Assembly (NCBI GenBank): GCA_021613535.1
Contig: CP075497.1
Span: 7,192,001-7,256,000 of the forward strand
Source: Adineta vaga
Taxonomy: Eukaryota > Rotifera
Direction of reading: 5' to 3'
DNA length: 64,000 bases
Part shown: positions 22,599-33,723 of the stretch, one piece after another
Layout: every line of letters begins with the position of its first letter
Numbering within the stretch: position 1 is the first letter of the stretch
The notes under the pieces: model-generated
The model's database searches: none
The model's input: the letters and a program-made list of their open reading frames with translations, nothing else
What the model was told of the DNA's origin: nothing
Position numbers and translations under genes: made by a program

Positions 22599-23441
22599 TT
22601 AACGTATAACACCTGGTGATTGCATGTAGGATTGTGGTTGCATTGATGGGGAACCAATGTCAGAAAAAACAGGAGGTTCAGCTTGTGTTTGTTGTACAGA
22701 ACGACTTTTAAAGAATCGTGTTTCTTTAAAGACAAACCAAACACTTCCCATCCAGAGTATAAAATTTAGAAATCCAAACAGAACAGAAACAATGAGATTT
22801 GCATAATTACCAACTATAAGAAATTGAATATAACTTTCAATAAACGATAAATAATAAAACTTACCTGCTCCTTCAGGACATACTGATGATGATGGACAGA
22901 TACCTGAACGTTGACGAATATTATCCGAACCTGTTTGTGAACGAATATTTGTAACACCTTGTGCCCATGCTGAACTTGCAGCAAGCCAAAAAATAGTCCA
23001 CAATAATGTTATAAAAAAATCCAATGTAGGAAAAAGTTCATTATTACGATATTGTTGATTTAAAAAGACATAAGTAAATGTAAATGCTATTGCTAATAAC
23101 ATTGCTGTAACAGAAGTAAATAGGAAAAATTCAGCAGCTGGTTTTGGATCATTTGAAGACGAGATTGTATTGATAGTTGAGCCATTTGATGCAAATACGA
23201 TGTCACTATCACTTAATTTATAAGGATATGACCAAGATGAAGTAATAACATCGCTTTTTCCACCAAAATCAAGCGACATTGAAGAACGACCATTGCATGC
23301 AGTAGCAAAAGCTAATATGGCAAAAATAATTTGAAAAAGACGAATTAAACCACGAGGTTCTAAAACAGAAATCAGAACATTTCTATGCTTATTTCTTATA
23401 TAAATACATAAATTAAGATAAACATCATTTATTGTACTCAT
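22599..23441 (-). CDS. Synaptophysin-family vesicle membrane protein
   Basis: MARVEL-domain four-helix protein of synaptic-like or transport vesicles. The frame is open across 280 codons, but 22864-22814 is very probably a 51-bp GT-AG intron without stop codons; its removal (263 aa) restores the family junction before NYANLIVSVLFGFLNFILW. Visible family motifs are EPRGLIRLFQIIFAILAFAT (TM1), DFFITLLWTIFWLAASSAWA (TM3) and WFVFKETRFF after TM4. The luminal loop before TM4 has a Cys pair (GICPSSSVCPEG). The C-terminal tail is Gln/Pro/Ser-rich. The first ~28 residues are atypical, and a gttttag acceptor just before EPRG hints that an upstream intron or alternative first exon exists, so the start is uncertain. 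Confidence 0.85.
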   Translation of the reverse strand: MSTINDVYLNLCIYIRNKHRNVLISVLEPRGLIRLFQIIFAILAFATACNGRSSMSLDFGGKSDVITSSWSYPYKLSDSDIVFASNGSTINTISSSNDPKPAAEFFLFTSVTAMLLAIAFTFTYVFLNQQYRNNELFPTLDFFITLLWTIFWLAASSAWAQGVTNIRSQTGSDNIRQRSGICPSSSVCPEGAGKFYYLSFIESYIQFLIVGNYANLIVSVLFGFLNFILWMGSVWFVFKETRFFKSRSVQQTQAEPPVFSDIGSPSMQPQSYMQSPGVIR

Positions 23442-25965
23442 TTCTTCGTATGTGATTCACACATTCATAACCTTTCTGTTCTATTCAAAGATAAAAATGT
23501 TTTATATTGACCTCCTCCATCTTTTATATTTTTCTACTAAAGAATTGAATCTTTGATTTCTCTATTTGTGTTGTTCTAATTTACCTTTAAAGATTCCAAA
23601 ATACGATGTCATTGCTTGCACCGAAAGTTTTGATTGAATAGCCTCCATTCAGCTAATATTATCGACCAAATAAATATCTAAATAGACAGAAAAGAAACTA
23701 TGATTATCAATGATACTCTCTTAGATTTTCACAAACTACTAATGATATTCATTATCATCTAGTCAAGTAATGGAAAATAAACGATCTTATTTTCTTTTCC
23801 CATTGCTTGTTTATCTATGACATGGATAAAAAGAAAACGAAAAACGTGCTCAATAAGAAATCTAGCAAGAGAGAAGAGAAAGAAAAGTAAACGGGCAATG
23901 TTTCATTTTAGTCCTACCAACTCAATCGATGTAAAAGAAGAAGAAACGAAAATGATTGAATAACAACATAGGTGAGAGAAAGGTTATATTTAACTTTCGA
24001 AAGGAAAGTTGAATTGCTACCTATGTGTATACATGAAACTGATTTGACGATTGATAGATAATTAATGATATTTTGTGTTTTGTTTTTCTTCATATAAAAA
24101 TGAATACATAGAAATCTTCTTTTCGCCTAGAGAAAAACATCTTGTCATTGCTTATAGTTATATTATACATCAGTTAATTAGTTCATTACAAACGGTTGCC
24201 ATTGTCAAAAATCGTATCAGTTACGATTACTCGTCTAAAGTCAATGTAAAATTTGTCGTCTAGAAATCAATAAATGTTTTGTTAAAATATTATCACGATT
24301 AACATCATCTATATTCAATCGATTGATGTCACTACATACTTTTATTATCTTATTGGTACAAAAGATCAATGTTATTTGTATATATAGATATATATATATT
24401 ATATTATATCACATTGATGTTAAATAACAAATCGATGATGAAATGAAAGGTAATTACTCGCACATTGTCTGATCAATCATATTATTCAACATCTATGTAT
24501 TAAACAAGACCATAGTAAGTTAAAAGGAAAGAAATTCGTACAATAACAAAAGACTTTCGAATGATTTAATATTATTTATTTCATTTCCACAATCTTCTTT
24601 TCGAAGATAAAAAAAAAAGATCCTAAGCGTGCGTAATCTGAGTAAATATGAATTTCAATCAAAATGAAAATCCTTATGATGTTTCTCTATCTGACATTTG
24701 CGCTAATATGTTGGATAATGAACTTTAAAATAAATTATATTTCTTCAAGTCATTCTTTGGTGTTTCTTTTTTTGAAAGTCTATAATTCTATATGTCAGAA
24801 TCATTTGATGTTTTATTTTTAATAAATTTTGTTCTTAGATGTTGTCATGTGCATCATATTGACATAATGAAAGATTCATGACTGATTTCGAAACAATGAA
24901 TAGAAGTCTTCTTTCGTTAATATTTTTATTATTAAATTTCGATAGTCATTCGTATGGCTTGAAAGTTATTTGGTTTAATCAATGAAATCAAAGGTAAATC
25001 TTATAACAAACAGCGAAAACACACAATGTTTTCATCGGAAATAAAACATCATGAGACAGGGATCATTTGAGTATGTAAGAGAGTCATATGTCGACTAGTT
25101 GAGTATATTCTCTACGTTAGGAACAATCTATCGAGGCTTTCTTCTGAACATTAGATTAATGAGAAAAGCTTTTGTGTCAAAGAAATAATAAATAGAAAAA
25201 CGTGAGTCATTCAGAGGTGCTCAACATCATGAAAATGTTTGTATTAATCTAATTTAAACAGTTAGACTAGATTTTCAGGTAACTAATGTTAATTACTAAA
25301 TATTTTCAACTCCTCTATTCTCTTACCGATAAATGAATTGTATAAAAAATCTCGCCTCAATTATTTCAATGAAGGCAACAGCTATTTTCGTACCATACAC
25401 ACACACACACGCGCGCGCGCACACACCCAAGACAATATCTCGTAATTTAGTATCACGTGGACTTATCGTGATCGTGTTGTGTCTGCTAAATATCAACTGA
25501 CCTTGGAAAAGAAAAGAGAACGAGAGAAAAAAAACTAAAGTTTAGCTAAACGAAGAATTTTCTTCTTTTCAATTCAAAATTTATTAAACGAGTCATTCTT
25601 ATGTCTACATTAGTAGATCAGCATCTTTTTTTCCACACTTTTTTCTCATTCATTCCTCTCATTGTCATTCGTCACACGGTAAAATGAATGGTGAAGGAAA
25701 AAAAACTTATTTTCTTAATCACAACGACGTCGTCTACGAAGAAAAAACAACGCATGTTAGATACTTTTCTCTTTCTTATTTCTAGTAATTATCTTACCTT
25801 TTGATATTTGCTGCCAGTGCTCATGAGATACTGCTCTTTTTCTACATCATACCTGACAGATAACGATAAGAGAAATAAAAAAATACTGACTTAGATTAAA
25901 TTAAATTCAGACTGCTTTTTATAAGCTTCCCAAGTAAAACAAAACATAGATTTATTGCATTTTAG
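23442..25965. other. 2.5-kb intergenic region
   Basis: Divergent region between the synaptophysin-like (-) and nuclear-receptor (+) genes. It holds an (AT) run near 24380-24410, an alternating CA/CG microsatellite (25397-25427) and a ttttag acceptor ending at 25965 against the receptor ATG. No gene seen. Confidence 0.55.
25397..25427. repeat. (AC)n-(GC)n-(AC)n microsatellite
   Basis: Alternating purine-pyrimidine tract with about seven AC units, five GC units, then AC again. CpG-rich alternating sequence in AT-rich surroundings is a potential Z-DNA former (inference). Confidence 0.9.
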
Positions 25966-27439
25966 ATGAATAACAATGAATTCTGTTTGGTTAAACAAGT
26001 AGATCATTTCGATGTAAATGATTGTTTATATGATCCAAATTTCGATGTATCAACAATGTTAGAAAAGGTTTGTGGAATAGTTTCAGGTCTTATTTAGAAA
26101 TTTGAATCGATTTGTTTTAGTATAGCATTTCAACATGTGAAATAAATCGAAAAGAAAAGAAGCATATAGAAAAGAAAGATTTAGATTGTGTAGTTTGTGG
26201 AGCACGAGCATATGGATATAATTTCGACCAAATAACATGTGAAAGTTGTAAAGGTAGATTGAAATTTGATTTTCTTTTTATTTATTCTTTCGTTTTAGCG
26301 TTTTTCCGACGGAATGCTTTAAAGAATCTCGTAATTAAATTCAATTTCTCTCTTTTTTTTCGATTTCTAAGTACTTTTATCTTTAGAATAATTTTCAATG
26401 TCGATTTGATCGTAATTGTCAAATAACAATTGAAAATCGACGACATTGTACCGATTGTCGAATACGAAAATGTTTTGCTGTCGGTACGTAAATCTGAAAG
26501 ATCAAATACATTTCGAAATTAAATATCCACTGGTATTATTTTAGGTATGAAAAAAGAATGGATACAAAGTGAAGAAGAAAAAACAACTAAAAGAATTCGA
26601 TTAGAAATTAGTCGAAAAATGAAACAAACACAAGTAAAACAAACTTTTTCTCTTCAAATAAAAAGACAAGCGTTTTTCTTTTTAAAAAGATATTTATTCA
26701 TAAACAACCAAGTACTTTCCCTTCGATAGTTTTATTAAATTCAATACATCGTACTCAGCTAAATAATCTCACTCATTGTTATGAACAATATACCGGCGAA
26801 CCAACGATATCGAATTATTCTCCTCCAAAAGAACTTCTCTGTTTGCGTTTATGTGATTTTTATAATCGAAAAAAACCTGTCATTGTAAATTTTGTTAGTT
26901 TTTTTAAACATCTTCCTGAATTTCAACAACTACATATTGATGATCAAGTTTTATTAATCAAACAAAATATTCATTTTCTTCTACCAGTGAACTATGCCCT
27001 ATTAAAAACACCAAATCATTCTCAATTCCGTTATACATATGTTCAAACAATTGATTGTGTTAATAATATAAATCTACATTCACTCTATCAATCTTTATCA
27101 AATAGTTTCGTTTCATTAGTTACAACTGATCCATTGATTATTAAATTATTATGTATTACTTTGTTTTTTACGCCAAATCTACAATATACAAATATTGATA
27201 GGATTGAATATAAACGACTTGAATATATTAAAGAAGTTCAATCAAACTACGTCGAATTATTATGGTTGTATATGTTGGAAAAATTCGGTGAAAAACAAGC
27301 AAGAAATTTATTTGTGAATATGATTATGAAATATCTTAATATTCAAGTAATGATTGACAAAATTAATCAAATTATTCGTTTAAATAATGATATACAATAT
27401 ATTGATGAATTGATGAAATCTATTTTACAATTGACTTGA
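25966..27439 (+). CDS. Nuclear hormone receptor (NR1/DAF-12/HR96-like)
   Basis: Ligand-regulated transcription factor. Exons 25966-26067, 26121-26253, 26299-26330 (32 bp), 26387-26483, 26545-26633 and 26690-27439 give 400 aa. The DNA-binding domain (about 57-122) has both C4 zinc fingers: CVVC, CESCK, then CRFDRNC and CTDCRIRKC, ending AVGM. The P-box CESCKAFFRRNAL is the form typical of DAF-12/HR96/VDR-type NR1 receptors. The ligand-binding domain carries the signature FFKHLPEFQQL followed by IDDQVLLIKQNI. The hinge is Lys/Arg/Glu-rich. No clear AF-2 core is visible at the C-terminus (MKSILQLT), so coactivator binding may be weak. The ATG directly follows a ttttag acceptor. Confidence 0.92.
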
Positions 27440-28493
27440 GAACGAGAAGTCATGAAAGAAGGTTTTTTTTGTAAAATCTTCTATAGTTTTGTTTTGAAGA
27501 TAAATTTACAAAAAAGAATCTGCTTATTCTTTCTTCGAGAGTGGAAAGAGTACACCAGTCTTTTACGACATAACCAATGAAATAGAAGTATTGTTTTTGA
27601 TCAAAATCATAAGTTAATTTTACTCATGACTCTAACTTGTTATCATTGTCAGGAAGAGAAAAAGAAAGATTAATTAACAGATATTCTGTATTTTTCTTTT
27701 TTAACTATTAAAAATCAATTCCTGATGATTGTACTAATATGATTTTGTTAATCACATATGTAGTGTTAAAACTTGTAGCTATTATTCTTTCTGAAAATAA
27801 AATTGTCATATTTATCTTTGTGTTTTATGCTATGATGATTCGTTGTATTGTTTGTAAGAAGTATTATGTTCTAAGTTATAATTAGAAATATCTTATGGAA
27901 AATTTTTTCTGAGTAATATAAGTAGAAATACATTAATAGATAGCTAATTATCTGAAATTCTCCATTACGTTGCTCAGATTTTATTTACTAATTACCTTTC
28001 TATTCATAATACTCGTTTTTATCTTCTAACTTTGCACATGACTATCAATCACGATTAAATTGAAAGCTGAATGAAAATGCCACTTACCTATAATAATGAA
28101 ATTCTTCATACCATATAAAGAATTCAATCGAATAAATGACTAATAACTTTTTCTCGAATGTAACTACGTCGATGATCATATTTCCATAGTGCTGACCTCG
28201 ATACAATGTGTTCGATTCTCAGAGATATTACTTTGCACTGACTGATTGTATGCAGACTTCATGTACATTTCGCAAGGCAAGAGACAATAAAAAGATAAGT
28301 AGAAGGCTATGTATTGGTTCTATAATATATGGCCTGATTCTTGATATAGATTTTGACAAATTAAATGCGCGATAATCGTCGCACCATATCAATATGTAGG
28401 CGTATTCTTTCTCATATAATCATTATCTATATAAACCATTCTATCGATTTGAATTTTTTACTTATTACTTTTAGTACTGTTTTGATTGATAAA
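27440..28493. other. Intergenic, no gene seen
   Basis: 3' UTR of the receptor gene and upstream region of the GM2-activator-like gene, with a TATA-like ctataatata near 28320 and an acceptor-like tag at 28472-28474. No gene seen. Confidence 0.55.
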
Positions 28494-29143
28494 ATGCAAA
28501 CCGTTTCGTCTCTTGCTTTTACTCTTATTTCATTAGCTATCATTGCTAATGTTCATGCTGAATATAACAAATTAGATTATAAAGTGTTATCTGCAACTGG
28601 TGTTCAAATTCAAGAGGTCGATGTTGTACCAATGCCAATTCTCAATCCCGGAGAAGGTTTTATCACACTTCGTGCTAATCTCATTCGACCAATTAGTAAG
28701 TTTTGCAAAATTTCGTCAAAAATCGATTCTTATTATTTGTTTTCGTATTAGAAAAAATTCGAACTATCCTTAAAATTGTTCGTAAAGTTAGTGGTATTAC
28801 TCTTCCAGTTAAATGTTATAAAGTCGATGGTGTAGAAGTTGGTTCATGCGATTATGCTGATTTATGTCTTGTACTTCAAACAATGTTACCATCATTTAAA
28901 CCAGAAACTTGTCCTCCAACTGCACTTAACTATGGTGTTGATTGTAATTGTCCATTTAATATTCCTACCGGACAATTAGATATTATCAGAGAAAGAATGG
29001 AATTACCTGATGCTCAAGCAAGTATTGCTAGTTTCATGGCTTCAGGAGATTTTACTATTGAATTGGATACTTATGATTCAACTGGACCTTATGCTAAAAT
29101 TAGCGTTGGTTTTACTGTTAAACCAGTTAAACCATCTGGTTAA
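28494..29143 (+). CDS. GM2 activator-like secreted lipid-binding protein
   Basis: Secreted or lysosomal glycolipid-binding protein of the GM2A fold, which presents lipids to hydrolases. Exons 28494-28695 and 28752-29143 give 197 aa. Residues 1-22 (MQTVSSLAFTLISLAIIANV plus HA) are a signal peptide. Family features are KCYKVDGVEVGSCDYADLC, which parallels the GM2A IPC...GSC...FC spacing, then ETCPPTALNYGVDCNCPF, which parallels its CP...YGLPCHCPF. Both strongly support the family. Six Cys are visible in the mature part, against eight in human GM2A. The ending KISVGFTVK suits the last strand of the beta-cup. A short 3' UTR with an AATAAA lies near 29177. Confidence 0.82.
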
Positions 29144-30421
29144 AATTCAACATAGACATCTTTTCTATTTATTGAAATAAAATTCAAAGACTATCTCGGC
29201 ATTAAATAACACATCGTTTGTTTTTGTTTTATATAGAATTTTGTTGATCAAGATTATTTATTATATGAATTTTATCTACAAACAAACATATTCTATTTCA
29301 TGTGATCAAAATATTTCTATAAGAAAAAACCTATAGGCTTTTAACTCAATATATAGTAGAGTTCAACAAATAGATACGCTTTTGCTGATAAAGTCAATTT
29401 CTTTCGAATGTAGAACAAGTAGTCGATATGTTAATTAAGAATGGAAAGTAACATTGTATTGTGTATTCTTTTTTGTTTACAAAACCATATTATGCATGCT
29501 CGATATCTGTTAATGTCAATTGAACAGTTTCTGTTTGATGAAATAAAGACAATCAAGTGTCAAACGACGCATTCGTTCATAATGAATCATTGATTTCTGT
29601 TCTATAATAGCGAACAATTCATGGCAAGTATAACGAGACGATGATTAAACAATTGATCTGTCTACTGAACAGATCATTTGTTTTTTATGTAAGAAGTCTA
29701 TCGTATATGAAAATTGATGGGATTTATCAAATGTATTGAAATCAAAAGCACTTGTAATGCTACGATTTGATCGAAAAAAGATCATTTGGACAATGATGAT
29801 AATCAATCATCGTGAGAGAAGATATGTGATATGAAACCTATACAAATACAACTCACATCAAATATAATATTTGCTAACTAGGTGTTAACGATAAAGTCTT
29901 TATATTAAAGCACAGATGTTAAATGAAATTGATTTCCGACAAGTTCATAGAAATTGACGAAATGTATATTTGTTATTTCTATTAGGATCGGTATAATTTT
30001 CTTTGGTGTTTTATCATGTAAATGGAATCATTGGATGAACAAAAAATAAGAGAAAGAGAAAGAAAAAATGTAGATAAGTGCAGTCATGTTTTGGTATGTA
30101 CAACTTGACTCATTCTTTTTCTTCTTTAAAGAAGAGACGATTTTTTCATAGTATTATCATCGAACAATTGCAGATGAAAAAGTAAGTTATAAGATAGAAT
30201 ACGACAGATCAAACGCGTAAAGAAATAAATAATTTCTCCTGTAGACAAAACTTCATAGTTTCTTTTTTCTGATTAAATACCTCCTGTCAATATTATCCGT
30301 ATGTTTGTGTCTGTTCATCGATAGATTATCATTCCTGCTGTGTATAATAATCATTTAATCTTATTTGATTTTTCTATTCTTTATTTATGTAGTATAGAAC
30401 TATTGAATAAGTGAAAAGCGC
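29144..30421. other. Intergenic, no gene seen
   Basis: About 1.3 kb of AT-rich sequence before the tRNA gene with no supported ORF. Confidence 0.55.
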
Positions 30422-30494
30422 GGGGATGTAGCTCACTTGGTAGAGCGCTCGCTTTGCATGCGAGAGGCACCGGGATCGATGCCCGGCATCTCCA
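30422..30494 (+). tRNA. tRNA-Ala (anticodon TGC)
   Basis: Full cloverleaf: acceptor stem GGGGATG/CATCTCC with one G-T pair, D-arm GCTC...GAGC, anticodon stem CTCGC/GCGAG around loop TTTGCAT (anticodon TGC), T-stem CCGGG/CCCGG around loop ATCGATG, discriminator A at 30494. Box A is TAGCTCACTTGG; box B is the GGATCGATGCC variant known from invertebrate tRNA-Ala. There is no intron. Confidence 0.97.
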
Positions 30495-30507
30495 TTCACC
30501 ATATATA

Positions 30508-30514
30508 TTTTTTT
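30508..30514 (+). terminator. Pol III T-run terminator
   Basis: Seven T residues starting 14 bp after the tRNA-Ala discriminator base form a standard RNA polymerase III stop signal. Confidence 0.8.
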
Positions 30515-31260
30515 CTTCTTCTTTTCTGTTCTTTTAATCATATACATATAGGAACGATAACGTCGTTTTTTTTATTATTAAATTTGATCTCATGCTGAAC
30601 AATGGAATCAGATAGAACAAAAGAATGTCAAAATTTGGTGTTCAATTGAATCACCTTGTTTGAAAGATTGATTTTCATATTTTATATATGTCAGTTTTTA
30701 TTTTCAAAAGTTATTTTATGAACCATTATCTGTCTTTGATTTTTTGTAAGTTAATTCAAGCATTTGACATAACCATCGAGAGAGAGAGAGAGAGAAATAC
30801 TTTTATATGATAATGAAGAATGAGTTACGTTATTCATCTTATTAAACAACAACAAAAATAGAATGATTGAATTAAATCTAGTATCGTAAGAATTAACATT
30901 TGACTACCTTGAATAGAGAATCTTATGTAAATCATTCTACTTAGTATCGTGTTGTGTTTTTTAAATCTATCGAAAATGAAACGATGTTCATCAGTCAATA
31001 GAGATGATCGAATGGAATTCTGTCGAATATTATAAACAATCGATACATCACTAAACGTTATTATCTTTTGCTTTTTTTTCTTGGAAAGAATGAGACTGAT
31101 AATGTAGAATAAGATAGACAATACAATGTCTGTCTATTGAGTAATGATGAAGCCAGTCAAACGTAGACTTAAAAACAACGAAATATTTTATTGACAATGT
31201 CTATCATATTCAATTCAAGAAGACATCAATATGATTTTCGATATATTATTTAGATACACG
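30515..31260. other. Intergenic, (GA)n tract
   Basis: Spacer between the tRNA and the lectin-like gene, with a (GA) microsatellite at 30778-30795 and a tttag acceptor ending at 31253. No gene seen. Confidence 0.55.
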
Positions 31261-33098
31261 ATGTTAACAAGTATTTTGATTATTCTTTGTATGTTTCATC
31301 ATTATCCTTATGCGACTGCAGAAGAAGAATTTGGTTCACGTAAGTATTTTATAGATAGAAGGATTTCATCTCTTTTCTTTCTTATTTCAAGGATTTCAAC
31401 AAGCAATTAAAGATGCAATAACAAAAATTGATAAACTTTCTTCAAGTCCGTATTATCTTTAATTGAATATACACGATATATAATTCTTTTGAATAGATTG
31501 TCCAATGGGAAGTTTTTTTTATAATGGTTCTTGTTATTTTTATTTACCACCAAAACAAATCAATAATATCAAAGGAATACGATTTGATGATGTATCTGTT
31601 ACCGAAGGTAAACAACGAATTGAATATAAAATAATAGTCTATTTTCACATATTAATTTGACTTTTAGCTGCTTCTCATTGTCGTCTATTACGATCTAATC
31701 TATGGGATATTGATACTATTGATGAATTTGCTTTTGTTCTTGATCGAATTTATAATGAAACTCCATCATTAGATAGTCCACGAATAGCTGTGAATTTCAC
31801 TCAAGGTCGACGTTGTAAGTATTAATTGACTATATACGAAAGAATAAATCTTGTTTTTCTAGTATTAAAATTACGACAACGAGCTTCTGATCAACAAAAT
31901 TTATTTCTGAGTAATACAAATGAATATTCCTTAACTTATAAACCATTATATGATCTACCAGCAAAGAATCTTTCTCTAATTATTGATATTAGTAAAGCAA
32001 CAAAACGTATATCATTAGAAGAGAAATTTCGTTTTGAACGACGTAGTGATCATTTTATATGTAAAATGAGTAAGTTCTTATTGCATTTAACGTTAAATTC
32101 AAATTTATTTCTATAGAAATCAATAGTTGTTATAATAATACACGTTGCGGTTCACATGGAACGTGTAAGAATTTAGTAGTGAAATATAAATGTATTTGTA
32201 ATTTCATGTACATTGGTGAACATTGTGAGAAATGTAAGTAAAGATTGATTTTAAAATGATTTAGTAAAATTTTGATGTTTTAAATGAAATGATTAAACAA
32301 TGATCGCTTTGATCTACCATATGTACATGTTTAAAACATTGAAACGAGTGTGATAAATGATGTTTTAGATAGAAGAAGAAAAAGAACAACAACAAAAAAA
32401 AACATTGAGCATCTGTCTTGTTTTATCGTTCTAATCCACAGTTCATGTAGACAAGTATCGTCGAATCAATGAATGTTGGTGGTCATGATTGAAAAACAAG
32501 GAAGAAATCATCTGTGCAATTGAGAGGAATGAATTACTTAGTTGACTAGATGAACTGATTTCGATGTTTGATAAAATGAATGAAACTTCTTCGTTTTTTT
32601 TTTCTTTTCGTTTTGAATAGATTAAATGAGAGGGAGTGCTTAATGGAGATGACAACGAATAACGTCATCCATTATTCAAAAAGGATAATAATGGATTGTC
32701 TATCTTTTCGAAAGTATCATTATTAATGTTGATCTTTTGAAATTGACAAATTGAGAAAAAATGAGTCAGTCATTTTCCTCGTAATTTATCGCTTTTTTGT
32801 TTATTCTAGTGAGTAGTCATGGTGTACAATCAATTATTGGCCTTATTCTCATCTGTTTAGCATGTTTTTTATTAATATTATTTCCAATATTTCATTTATT
32901 ATATCGAATTAAAGATAAGAGAAGGTAAGTTGAAGAGAAAAAAAGGAAGATTTCTTTTTAATGAGAGAGAAAATTTCATTTAATAGATCTTTATTGTTTC
33001 TTTGTTCTCTCAGTAATTGTCTGTCTCATCTATTTGTAAATATCAATTTTATACATTTTATTTCTTTGATGATGAAGATATCTATTTTGTCAAATTAA
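31261..33098 (+). CDS. C-type-lectin-like/EGF single-pass membrane protein
   Basis: Putative type I surface receptor. Exons 31261-31339, 31392-31445, 31497-31607, 31668-31814, 31863-32069, 32117-32233, 32810-32924 and 32987-33098 give 313 aa. An N-terminal signal peptide is followed by CPMGSFFYNGSCYFY and EAASHCRLLRSNLWDIDTID, the start of a C-type lectin fold. The C-terminal half of the lectin domain is divergent: no EPN or WND calcium motif is seen. An EGF module follows (CYNNTRCGSHGTC, then CICNFMYIGEHC), then the TM helix GLILICLACFLLILFPIF and a basic stop-transfer RIKDKRR. The last exon is the least certain. Intron 6 is long (576 bp). Start 31261 was chosen because a tttag acceptor ends at 31253. 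Confidence 0.7.
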
Positions 33099-33723
33099 AT
33101 CTTACTATAGTACAGTTGATTATATAAAAATAAACTTAAAGAGGATATATTCATGCTTGCTCAGTTCAATCATAATGGATTACATTACAGTGTCCCCAAT
33201 TAGAAGAGTAGGGCGTCGAGACATATTGAAGGTAGATGATATCATTATTTTCGAATTTATAACACCCGCTCATATACACATACACATGCAAGACGATGAC
33301 AAACTGCAATGAAACAGAAATTGCTTGCATCATTTTCTTTTTCTCGACTATCTGTTGATCAAGATTCGATGCGAAAAGATGCATACATATATATATATAT
33401 ATATATGATTGAGTATAGATGTATACGAGTCGTATATTATACAACTATTTTCATTCGAATACGGACGCGACTCGCCGATGATAAATGCGATCACGCACAT
33501 CGATGAGTGTACCGAATGCTCATATGTATATATCTTTCATGAGCATCTGTTGAAAGAAAAATTTCGAAAATCTTATGTAACTTTTCATGCATTTTATTTT
33601 TTTGTTTCTCCATTCGTATTGAACGAAGAAGAGAAGAGAAGAGAGAAAAAAACGGACAACGTCACTGTCAATTGACACGAAGCGTAAAGTTTGAATTCAT
33701 TCATTTCCTTTTTTAGAAATTCG
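33099..33723. other. Intergenic, no gene seen
   Basis: Spacer with an (AT) microsatellite near 33385-33406, ending in a T-rich tag acceptor (33714-33716) ahead of the STRA6-like ATG. Small frames here are not supported. Confidence 0.55.

Noticed and set aside
25397-25427. CRISPR-like or telomere-like array
   Set aside because: A simple AC/GC dinucleotide microsatellite; no spacer structure and no telomeric unit.
33691-33723. Upstream in-frame start of the STRA6-like protein
   Set aside because: Reads across a T-rich tag acceptor; the ATG at 33724 just after it is preferred.
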